Source: an uncultured Alphaproteobacteria bacterium (GTDB lineage Bacteria > Pseudomonadota > Alphaproteobacteria > Minwuiales > Minwuiaceae). Taken from it: DNA of 7,986 bases. Below are positions 1 to 6,152 of this stretch, piece after piece; position 1 is the first letter of the stretch, and every line of letters begins with the position of its first letter. The translations under genes were made by a program, and so were the position numbers. The notes under the pieces are model-generated. The model made no database searches. It worked only from the letters and a program-made list of their open reading frames with translations, and had not been told where the DNA came from. The DNA is taken from assembly GCA_913064755.1 (NCBI GenBank), contig CAJYBQ010000128.1, positions 1 through 7,986 on the forward strand, given 5' to 3'.

Positions 1-2281
1 AATGCGGCGAGAGCACATGCCCCGACTGCCCCGTCGAATGCATGTAGAGCGAGGCATCGAGGTTATCGAGGTCATACAGCGCGCGGAGGGATGCTGCGTG
101 CCCCGTGGTCATCGGCCCTTCCGGGCTGGTCGGTCGGCCGTGGGCAACGTTCACGGTGAAGGAACCACCGCCGACAGGCCCGGAGACGTCGAAGATCCGT
201 TTCAGCGGGTCGATCCGGCCAAACGGATTGTGTGCGCTGACCGCGCGGTGAATCTCGCCCCAGCGCCAGTCCACCCGGTCGCTGCCGTGCCGCATTTCCA
301 GCGCCGCCATGGCAAGGTCCAGCGCCCTGACGATGATCGTCGCGCATGATTCAACGGCATCGGAGGCGATGTCATCGCACCATCTGCCGGCCCCGTCGCG
401 GTTCGTCAGGACATTGTGGATGAAGCCGGGCCGGAAGCCGAAGACCTGGTCCATCTGGTCGCCGGTTTCATCGATGATCAACTGGCGCACCATCTCGAGG
501 TACCAGGCCACGAAGATCGTCGGTTCCACCCTGTCGGCCGACATGTTGCCGTCCCAGAGTTTCATGTCGGCGAGCACGGTCCGCAGCCGCGCGTCCTCCG
601 GCGCGATATCGGTCATCAGCGGCAGCATCTGGCGCACGAACAGGGAAACCTGGTCGGCCTGTATCGACTTGAAGCTCTCGATCGAATGGATCGACCGCCC
701 CTCCAGCAGGTCGGTGATCCGCCGTGCCCGGTAGGGCGCGGCCCATTCATTGGTGATGAAATGGGGATAGCTGTCATCGACGATGCGGTTGTTGGCGGTG
801 ACGACATAGCCCTTGGCGGGATTGAAGGTGGTCGGCAATTCGTCATAGGGCACGAAGCCGGTCACGGCCGCCTCCGGGTCCCAGCCCTTCACCGGCAGCA
901 TCCCCTGCCAGGGCGACCGGTCCACCCTGACCGGCACGCGACCGGCGGCGACGAAACCGATATTGCCGGCCACATCGCCGTAGACCATGTTCTGCTGCGC
1001 ACCCGTGAAATCGCGCATTACCGCCCGGAAATCGGACCAGTTCCGCGCCGTATGGGTGTTCAACCCGGCACGGATCGTCATTTCATCGTCATCCAGGACG
1101 TGCCAGCGCAGCGTCACGACATGCCCGTCCGGGGCAATGCCGGAAAGGCGCTGCGTCGCGTCCGACATGACAGGACCATGGCGCGTCCGGCGAACGGTGA
1201 TGACCTCGTCATCCTGTCCCTTGACCCGGATGACTTCGCGCCGGGTCTCGAAGGTGGCCCAGCCGTCTTCCGTCCTGTACTGGTCGGGATTGTCGGGATT
1301 GACCTGTTCCAGGACCAGGTCCTGGGTATCGGGATAGGTATTGGTGAAGCCCCACGCCATGTGGCGGTTGCGGCCCAGCACCACGGCCGGCACACCCGGC
1401 AGGGTTGCGCCTATGCTGGCGTTGGTGCCGTCGTCAATCGATGCGAAGTACCAGACAGCGGGGGTCTGAAGCCCCAGGTGCGGGTCATTGGCCAGCAGGG
1501 GCTTGCCCGTCGCGCTGCGGCTGCCGCTGACGACCCAGTTGTTGGACCCGGTGCCCGGTCCCTGCGGGAACGGATCCAGGCTGGCCAGCTCGGCCCAGAA
1601 CTCCGGCGACAGGTCACCGGCCAGGTGCCCGATCGCGGTCGGCCCGTCGGCCGGATAGTCGGGCCAGATGTCGCGGATCTGGCCGGGTGTCAGCCGACCG
1701 GCCAGTGCGGCCCGCCGCGCCTCGTTGGCCCAGTTGCCGCTCAGGTTCCAGGCCATCATCTTCAGCCAGACCAGTGAATCGGCCACCCGCCAGGGTTCCG
1801 GCGTGATCCCGGTGATCTGGAATTCCGGCGGCAACATGCCTTCGCGATTGTCGATGAACGCGTTGACGCCCCTGACATAGGCATCCAGCAGCGCCCGCGT
1901 GTCCGGGTCCAGCCGGTCCACCGTCCGCTCGGCGGCCCGGTAGACGCCCAGCGTCCGCAGGAAGATGTCGGTCGGCAGGGTCGCTTCGCCACCGAACTCC
2001 GACAGGCGCCCCTGCCCGACCCGGCGCTGCATCTCCATCTGCCAGAGCCGGTCCTGCGCATGCACGTAGCCGAGCGCGAAAAGCGTGTCGGCACGGGTCT
2101 GCGCACGGATGTGGGGCACGGCAAACCGCGTGCGGACGATCCGGACTGTATTGTCGAGCCCCCGCAGGGCCACCGTACCCTGGTACTCAGGCAGCGACAT
2201 GCGCCCGACCACGAATACGCCGACCACGACGATCGCGAGCGTCAGCACAATCGTGACCAGCAGTCGCCAGACCCATTTCAT
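1..2281 (-). CDS. Penicillin acylase family protein (membrane-anchored Ntn-hydrolase), C-terminus cut by window edge
   Basis: An Ntn-hydrolase that would cleave the amide bond of an N-acyl compound (beta-lactam side chain, acyl-homoserine lactone or similar) outside the cytoplasmic membrane. Reading leftward from the ATG at 2281 there are 760 codons with no stop. Residues about 4-26 are a hydrophobic helix after MKWVWR, with no obvious cleavage site, so a signal anchor is likely. The alpha part has VPHI and ALGYVHAQDRLWQMEMQRR. The autocatalytic site is GTG|SNNW with Ser246 as beta-chain residue 1; DPHL puts a His at beta-23 (His268), and TANN gives Asn497/498 for the oxyanion hole. The visible end contains GQSGHVLSPH, a motif close to the family C-terminus, so probably only a few dozen residues are missing. 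No strong Shine-Dalgarno sequence precedes the start. It is divergent from the rest of the window, so its regulation is probably separate. Family assignment is secure; substrate is unknown. Confidence 0.95.
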   Translation of the reverse strand, partial: MKWVWRLLVTIVLTLAIVVVGVFVVGRMSLPEYQGTVALRGLDNTVRIVRTRFAVPHIRAQTRADTLFALGYVHAQDRLWQMEMQRRVGQGRLSEFGGEATLPTDIFLRTLGVYRAAERTVDRLDPDTRALLDAYVRGVNAFIDNREGMLPPEFQITGITPEPWRVADSLVWLKMMAWNLSGNWANEARRAALAGRLTPGQIRDIWPDYPADGPTAIGHLAGDLSPEFWAELASLDPFPQGPGTGSNNWVVSGSRSATGKPLLANDPHLGLQTPAVWYFASIDDGTNASIGATLPGVPAVVLGRNRHMAWGFTNTYPDTQDLVLEQVNPDNPDQYRTEDGWATFETRREVIRVKGQDDEVITVRRTRHGPVMSDATQRLSGIAPDGHVVTLRWHVLDDDEMTIRAGLNTHTARNWSDFRAVMRDFTGAQQNMVYGDVAGNIGFVAAGRVPVRVDRSPWQGMLPVKGWDPEAAVTGFVPYDELPTTFNPAKGYVVTANNRIVDDSYPHFITNEWAAPYRARRITDLLEGRSIHSIESFKSIQADQVSLFVRQMLPLMTDIAPEDARLRTVLADMKLWDGNMSADRVEPTIFVAWYLEMVRQLIIDETGDQMDQVFGFRPGFIHNVLTNRDGAGRWCDDIASDAVESCATIIVRALDLAMAALEMRHGSDRVDWRWGEIHRAVSAHNPFGRIDPLKRIFDVSGPVGGGSFTVNVAHGRPTSPEGPMTTGHAASLRALYDLDNLDASLYMHSTGQSGHVLSPH

Positions 2282-2326
2282 TGCAGGATTACCGCGCCCA
2301 GGTTTCGAGAATCACCGAAGTCACAG

Positions 2327-2354
2327 AGCATGGCCCGTTTACCATTCAGGTCAA
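2327..2354 (-). promoter_or_regulatory. Candidate sigma-70-type promoter for the acylase gene
   Basis: On the minus strand TTGACC (2354-2349, five of six matches to TTGACA) is followed after 16 bases by CATGCT (2332-2327, three of six matches to TATAAT, including the A at position 2 and the final T). It lies about 45 bases upstream of the acylase start codon. The -10 match is weak, so this is only a candidate. Confidence 0.3.
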
Positions 2355-2360
2355 CCGGTG

Positions 2361-2397
2361 AGGGGCCCCTGCAGCCGCGATTGCCGCGGAGGCCTCC
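2361..2397. repeat. Cluster of short GC-rich palindromes
   Basis: Within 37 bases there is a perfect 10-base palindrome AGGGGCCCCT (2361-2370), an inverted repeat CCGCG / CGCGG (2375-2379 and 2385-2389, five-base loop), and a second perfect 10-base palindrome GGAGGCCTCC (2388-2397). It sits just upstream (relative to the acylase) of the candidate -35 box. It could be an operator or simply a by-product of high GC content. Confidence 0.35.
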
Positions 2398-2514
2398 AAC
2401 GGCATCCCCCCTCGCGACCGCCGGGCTGTCGCGCGATCCATCCCGGCCCTTCCGATGACCGGCTGTGCAGTGTAGGAAAGACAGCAGCAGTTCTTACAGG
2501 CGGGGGTGACGAAG

Positions 2515-3402
2515 ATGGCTCGGAAAGCGGCATTCATCGGCCTTGGCGTGATGGGATATCCCATGGCCGGTTATCTGCAGAAGAACGGTTTCGAGACGAC
2601 CGTCTACAACCGGACCCCGGCGAAGGCCGAGGCCTGGGTGAAGGAGCATGGCGGCAAGAGCGCGCCGACCCCGCGCGAAGCGGCGGAGGACGCGGACTTC
2701 GTCATGATCTGTGTCGGCAACGACAACGACCTGCGCGGTGTCGTGCTGGGTGACGACGGCGCGCTTGCCGGCACGAAGTCCGGCGCGACCCTGGTCGATC
2801 ACACCACGGCATCCGCCGACGTGGCGCGCGAGATCGCGGCGCTGGCCGCCGCGCAGGGTGTCGGCTTTGTCGATGGCCCGGTCTCCGGCGGACAGGCCGG
2901 GGCCGAGAACGGCGTGCTGACGGTGATGTGTGGTGGCACCGAGACCGATTTCGACACCGCCAAGCCCGCGATCATGAGCTATGCCCGCGCCTGCGAGCGG
3001 CTGGGCGAGGCGGGCAGTGGCCAGCTGGCCAAGATGGTGAACCAGATCTGCATCGCCGGCTTGGTGCAGGGCCTGTCCGAGGCGCTGCATTTCGCACAGT
3101 CCGCCGGCCTGGACGGCCGGAAGGTCGTCGACACCATCTCCAAGGGCGCGGCACAGTCCTGGCAGATGGAAAACCGCTACGAGACCATGCTGGACGACCA
3201 GTTCGATTTCGGCTTCGCCGTCGACTGGATGCGCAAGGACCTCGGCATCTGCCTGGAAGAGGCAAAGCAGATGGAGATCAGCCTGCCGATGACAGCGCTG
3301 GTGGACCAGTTCTATGGTGACGTGCAGGCCATGGGCGGCGGGCGCTGGGACACGTCCAGCCTGATCCGCCGCCTGCGCCAGTTGAAGAAGAGCTATGGCT
3401 GA
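2515..3402 (+). CDS. NAD(P)-dependent oxidoreductase, 3-hydroxyisobutyrate dehydrogenase / beta-hydroxyacid dehydrogenase family
   Basis: A cytoplasmic beta-hydroxyacid dehydrogenase of 295 residues, the usual family length, that would interconvert a 3-hydroxyacid and its semialdehyde or oxo form. The N-terminal Rossmann domain opens with GLGVMG (residues 9-14). Strand 2 ends in NRT (32-34), where NAD-preferring members usually have Asp, so NADP(H) is the likelier cofactor. The substrate loop is DGPVSGGQAG (from residue 120), and the catalytic lysine is Lys173 in KMVNQ, followed by the all-helical C-terminal domain. The ATG at 2515 is preferred because GGGGGTG lies six bases upstream; an in-frame GTG at 2506 would add three residues. 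It heads the plus-strand gene run and its stop overlaps the next gene. Possible identities include 3-hydroxyisobutyrate dehydrogenase, tartronate semialdehyde reductase and glyoxylate/succinic semialdehyde reductase; the sequence does not decide. Confidence 0.93.
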   Translation: MARKAAFIGLGVMGYPMAGYLQKNGFETTVYNRTPAKAEAWVKEHGGKSAPTPREAAEDADFVMICVGNDNDLRGVVLGDDGALAGTKSGATLVDHTTASADVAREIAALAAAQGVGFVDGPVSGGQAGAENGVLTVMCGGTETDFDTAKPAIMSYARACERLGEAGSGQLAKMVNQICIAGLVQGLSEALHFAQSAGLDGRKVVDTISKGAAQSWQMENRYETMLDDQFDFGFAVDWMRKDLGICLEEAKQMEISLPMTALVDQFYGDVQAMGGGRWDTSSLIRRLRQLKKSYG

Positions 3403-3568
3403 GACCGATGATCAGGATCGCATCGATCAGGAAAGCATCGCCACCCGATCGATGCAGGCGGCCGAGGCTGCGGCGCGCAACCGCCGCAGGTCCGGTCGGG
3501 TCAGCCCCTGGCTCTGGGCCGTGATCCTTGTCGTTGCCGTTGCACTATACACGGTGTGGCTGGTCTGA
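3395..3568 (+). CDS. Small single-pass membrane protein, 57 residues, unknown function
   Basis: I do not recognise a family. The frame begins at the ATG at 3395, overlaps the last eight bases of the dehydrogenase gene and ends at TGA 3566-3568. The first 17 residues are acidic (MAETDDQDRIDQE...). An alanine-rich stretch with a basic patch (RNRRRSGR, residues 29-36) follows, then one hydrophobic helix at about 39-57 (WLWAVILVVAVALYTVWLV) that runs to the C-terminus. The basic patch before the helix predicts the N-terminus in the cytoplasm, like a C-tail anchor. An AAGAAGAG purine stretch just before the ATG could serve as a weak ribosome binding site. Codon use is GC-rich like its neighbours, and it fills the space between two certain genes that would otherwise be empty. 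It could be a small membrane partner of the neighbouring machinery, but that is a guess from position. Confidence 0.7.
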   Translation: MAETDDQDRIDQESIATRSMQAAEAAARNRRRSGRVSPWLWAVILVVAVALYTVWLV

Positions 3569-3618
3569 TTTCCACCGACCCTGCCCGCCCCGCGAAACCG
3601 CCTGCCGGAGACCTGTAC

Positions 3619-4542
3619 ATGACTGATGCGCCCCGCGCCCTGCCCACCTCCATCGACGACACGGAGACCCTGCTGTCGGAGGCTGACTACGTAGCCGATC
3701 GCAGCCTGGCCACGGTCACCTACCTGTCCATGCGCATGGGGCGCCCGATCTTCCTCGAGGGGGAAGCCGGGGTCGGCAAGACGGAACTCGCCAAGGTTCT
3801 GGCCAGCACGTTGCGCCGACCGCTGGTAAGGCTGCAGTGCTACGAGGGACTGGATACCGCGTCCGCCGTCTACGAATGGAACTATGCACGCCAGATGCTG
3901 GAAATCCGGCTGGCGGAGGCCGCGGGCGAGAAGGATCGCGAAAAGCTCGCCAGGGGCATCTTCACCGAGGAATTCCTGATCCGTCGGCCGCTGTTGCAGG
4001 CCCTGGACTGTGAACCCGGTGCGGCCCCGGTCCTGCTGATCGACGAACTGGACCGGACGGACGAGGCATTCGAGGCCTACCTGCTGGAAATCCTCTCCGA
4101 CTTCCAGATCACGATCCCCGAAATCGGCACCATCAAGGCACCCGAACCGCCGCTGGTGGTCATCACGTCGAACCGGACCCGCGAAATCCACGACGCGCTG
4201 AAGCGCCGCTGCCTCTATCACTGGGTCGATTACCCGAACGCGGATCGGGAACTCGAGATCCTGCGCCGCAAGGCACCTGATGCGCCCGCGGACCTGTCCG
4301 CCCAGATCGTCGGCTTCATCCAGGAGTTGCGCAAGCAGGACCTGTTCAAGCAACCGGGCGTCGCCGAAACCATCGACTGGACGCGGGCACTGACGGAGCT
4401 TGACGTCGTCGTCCTGGATCCGGACACGATCAACAACACGCTCGGCGTCATCCTGAAATACCAGGACGATATCGTGAAGATGCAGGGCAGCGAAGCCGCG
4501 CGCATCCTGCAGCAGGTGAAGGCAGAGGCCGTGGCGGGCTGA
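3619..4542 (+). CDS. coxD: MoxR-type AAA+ ATPase, CoxD-like
   Basis: A cytoplasmic ATPase of 307 residues from the MoxR branch of AAA+ proteins. In CO-oxidising bacteria CoxD is needed to mature the Mo-Cu centre of CO dehydrogenase, acting as a chaperone on the apo-enzyme. The Walker A motif is GEAGVGKTE (48-56), Walker B is VLLIDELDR (138-146), sensor 1 is VITSN (181-185), and KRRC (195-198) holds the arginine-finger candidates. The MoxR lid domain follows. The ATG at 3619 is chosen because GGAG (3607-3610) precedes it by eight bases; the frame is open back to a GTG at 3556, but that start lies inside the small membrane protein gene. The stop TGA shares its A with the ATG of the VWA gene, the usual AAA+/VWA pairing. 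MoxR proteins also serve other clients; the cox assignment rests on the XdhC and MobA-like genes downstream. Confidence 0.92.
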   Translation: MTDAPRALPTSIDDTETLLSEADYVADRSLATVTYLSMRMGRPIFLEGEAGVGKTELAKVLASTLRRPLVRLQCYEGLDTASAVYEWNYARQMLEIRLAEAAGEKDREKLARGIFTEEFLIRRPLLQALDCEPGAAPVLLIDELDRTDEAFEAYLLEILSDFQITIPEIGTIKAPEPPLVVITSNRTREIHDALKRRCLYHWVDYPNADRELEILRRKAPDAPADLSAQIVGFIQELRKQDLFKQPGVAETIDWTRALTELDVVVLDPDTINNTLGVILKYQDDIVKMQGSEAARILQQVKAEAVAG

Positions 4543-5828
4543 TGTTCGGGACCGCGCCCATACCGCCCGGATCGCCGGGCATGCCGACCGGCGGAACACC
4601 GGAGGCCCCGCCGGAGGGTGGGCGGCTGGTGGAAAACATCATGCACTTTGCCCGCGCCCTGCGTGTGGCCGGCCTGCCCGTCGGGCCGGGCAAGACGCTG
4701 GATGCGATCCGCGCGGTGCAGACATCCGGCCTGCGGCAGCGCAGTGACTTCTACTGGACTCTGCATTCGGTCCTGGTGAACCGCCGCGACCAGCAGGAAC
4801 TGTTCGACCAGGCGTTTCACATCTTCTGGCGCGACCCGCAGCTGCTCGAGAAGATGATGTCGCTGCTGCTGCCCGAAGTCCGGCCCGACATCGACGGGGC
4901 GGACGAGGCAGAGCGCAAGAAGACCATGCGCCGGATCGCCGAGGCCCTGGCCCCGCAATCACGCCAGGAACTGCCAGACAGCGGCGAGCAGGAAATCGAG
5001 ATCGACGCGACCCTGACCGTTTCCGACGAGGAAAAGCTGCAGACCCGCGATTTCGAGGACATGACGAACACGGAGATGGAGGAGGCCAGGCGCGCCATGG
5101 CACGCATGCGTCTGCCCATCATGTCCGTGAAGACCCGCCGGTTCCGTCCCAGCCCGAATGGCAACCGTGTCGACATGCGCCGCAGTTTCCGCGCCACCCT
5201 GAAGTCCGGCGGCGACGTGGTCACGCTGGAACATCGCGCGCGGGTGGAGCGGCATCCGCCACTGGTGGTCCTGTGCGACATCTCCGGTTCCATGGAACGC
5301 TACAGCCGCATGATGCTGCATTTCATGCACGCGATGACCAGCGACCGCGACCGGGTCCACAGCTTCCTCTTCGGCACCCGCCTGTCGAATATCACCCGCC
5401 ATCTGCGCCACCGTGACATCGACGTGGCGCTGGAACGCATCGGCGACCAGGTCCAGGACTGGTCGGGCGGCACGCGGATCGGTGCCACCCTGGCGGAGTT
5501 CAACAAGTTCTGGTCCCGCCGCGTGCTCGGCCAGGGGGCCGTGGTGCTGATGATCACGGATGGCCTCGACCGCGATGCGGGCGATGGCCTGCAACTGGAG
5601 ATGGAGCGGTTGCACAAGTCCTGCCGCCGACTGATCTGGCTCAATCCGCTGCTGCGGTTCGACGGTTTCCAGCCCAAGGCCCGTGGCATTCGGGCGATAT
5701 TGCCCCATGTAGATGACTTTAGGCCGGTACATAATCTGGAAAGCCTGTCCCAGCTTGCGGAAGCGCTGGGAGAAATCGGACCGCGCCGCCTGGAGGCGGC
5801 ACGAAACTGGTCGGGAGAAATGTCATGA
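4542..5828 (+). CDS. coxE: VWA-domain protein, CoxE-like
   Basis: The partner of the upstream MoxR ATPase, 428 residues, a normal length for CoxE. In CO dehydrogenase systems CoxE is implicated with the AAA+ protein in completing (copper loading) the active site. The first about 25 residues are Pro/Gly-rich and look disordered. A helical CoxE region follows to about 150, with an acidic linker (DSGEQEIEIDATLTVSDEE) near 145-165. The C-terminal von Willebrand A domain has an intact metal-ion-dependent adhesion site: DISGS (Asp246, Ser248, Ser250), Thr311 in SGGTRIG, and Asp340 in ITDGLD. There is no signal peptide, so it is cytoplasmic. The start overlaps the coxD stop by one base and has no strong Shine-Dalgarno sequence, which suggests translational coupling. 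It ends in an ATGA overlap with the next gene. Codons near 5707-5735 (GTA, TTT, AGG, CAT, AAT) are unusually AT-rich for this gene. Confidence 0.92.
   Translation: MFGTAPIPPGSPGMPTGGTPEAPPEGGRLVENIMHFARALRVAGLPVGPGKTLDAIRAVQTSGLRQRSDFYWTLHSVLVNRRDQQELFDQAFHIFWRDPQLLEKMMSLLLPEVRPDIDGADEAERKKTMRRIAEALAPQSRQELPDSGEQEIEIDATLTVSDEEKLQTRDFEDMTNTEMEEARRAMARMRLPIMSVKTRRFRPSPNGNRVDMRRSFRATLKSGGDVVTLEHRARVERHPPLVVLCDISGSMERYSRMMLHFMHAMTSDRDRVHSFLFGTRLSNITRHLRHRDIDVALERIGDQVQDWSGGTRIGATLAEFNKFWSRRVLGQGAVVLMITDGLDRDAGDGLQLEMERLHKSCRRLIWLNPLLRFDGFQPKARGIRAILPHVDDFRPVHNLESLSQLAEALGEIGPRRLEAARNWSGEMS
5708..5735 (+). promoter_or_regulatory. Candidate internal promoter inside the 3' end of coxE
   Basis: CATAAT at 5730-5735 matches five of six bases of the TATAAT -10 box. 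TGTAGA at 5708-5713 is a poor -35 (three of six) at 16-base spacing. It lies about 90 bases before the XdhC N-terminal gene, in a locally AT-rich patch with rare codons for this GC-rich gene. It could give extra transcription of the cofactor genes; it may also be chance. Confidence 0.25.
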
Positions 5829-6148
5829 CCACCGAAACACGCGACATCCTGCAAAGCGCGGCGGACTGGCAGGCAGCAGGCCGCAAGGTCGCCATCGCCA
5901 CGGTCGTCTCGACCTGGGGCTCGGCGCCACGGCCCGCGGGCAGCCAGCTCGCCATCGCGGAGAACGGCGACTTCGTCGGCTCGGTTTCCGGCGGATGCGT
6001 CGAAGGGGCCGTGGTGGCGGAAGCACTGGAGATCATGCGCAGCGGCACCCCGAAGCAGCTCGATTTCGGCGTCAGCAATGACGAGGCGTGGGAGGTCGGA
6101 CTGGCCTGCGGCGGCAAGATCTCGGTCTTCGTCGAGCGCCTGGACTGA
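5825..6148 (+). CDS. XdhC family protein, N-terminal (XdhC/CoxI) domain only
   Basis: A 107-residue protein consisting solely of the N-terminal domain of the XdhC/CoxI family, whose full-length members bind molybdenum cofactor, help sulfurate it and hand it to the apo-hydroxylase. Diagnostic segments are TVVSTWGSAPRPAG (26-39), GSVSGGCVEGAV (52-63) and GLACGGKI (92-99). Two conserved cysteines, Cys58 and Cys95, are present and are candidate cofactor or sulfur ligands. The start overlaps the coxE stop as ATGA and is preceded at seven bases by GGGAG (5813-5817). The protein ends exactly where the family's linker begins, and the Rossmann half is encoded four bases downstream in another frame. 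The two products probably work as a pair. Separate N- and C-terminal XdhC genes also occur in other cox-type clusters, so this is likely a natural split rather than a broken gene. Confidence 0.9.
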   Translation: MTTETRDILQSAADWQAAGRKVAIATVVSTWGSAPRPAGSQLAIAENGDFVGSVSGGCVEGAVVAEALEIMRSGTPKQLDFGVSNDEAWEVGLACGGKISVFVERLD

Positions 6149-6152
6149 GCCC

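Larger units (their letters stand above)
2282..2514. other. Divergent intergenic region
   Basis: This 233-base gap separates the leftward acylase gene from the rightward operon and must hold the promoters of both. It contains a plausible minus-strand promoter (2327-2354) and a run of GC-rich palindromes at 2361-2397. On the plus strand I see no convincing -35/-10 pair before the dehydrogenase gene. Short reading frames crossing it have no family resemblance and look like chance. Confidence 0.6.

Noticed and set aside
416..1777. Long plus-strand open frame (about 453 codons) opposite the acylase gene
   Set aside because: It lies antisense to a gene with clear catalytic motifs, its translation has a composition typical of GC-rich shadow frames (His/Arg/Gly/Pro-rich) and no recognisable domain. 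GC-rich codon bias on one strand commonly keeps the opposite frame open.
3556..3618. GTG at 3556 as the start of coxD
   Set aside because: It would add 21 residues unlike MoxR N-termini, lies inside the small membrane gene, and the ATG at 3619 has a well-placed GGAG.
3569..3618. Terminator between the small membrane gene and coxD
   Set aside because: No GC-rich hairpin followed by a T-run is visible in these 50 bases.
3427..4599. Minus-strand open frame of about 390 codons opposite the small membrane gene and coxD
   Set aside because: The plus strand encodes a complete MoxR ATPase with Walker motifs; the antisense translation has no family resemblance.
6078..6152. N-terminal extension of the XdhC C-terminal gene back to 6078
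   Set aside because: The extra 25 residues are Arg/Ser-rich and overlap the conserved end of the N-terminal XdhC gene in another frame; ATG 6153 fits the linker boundary.
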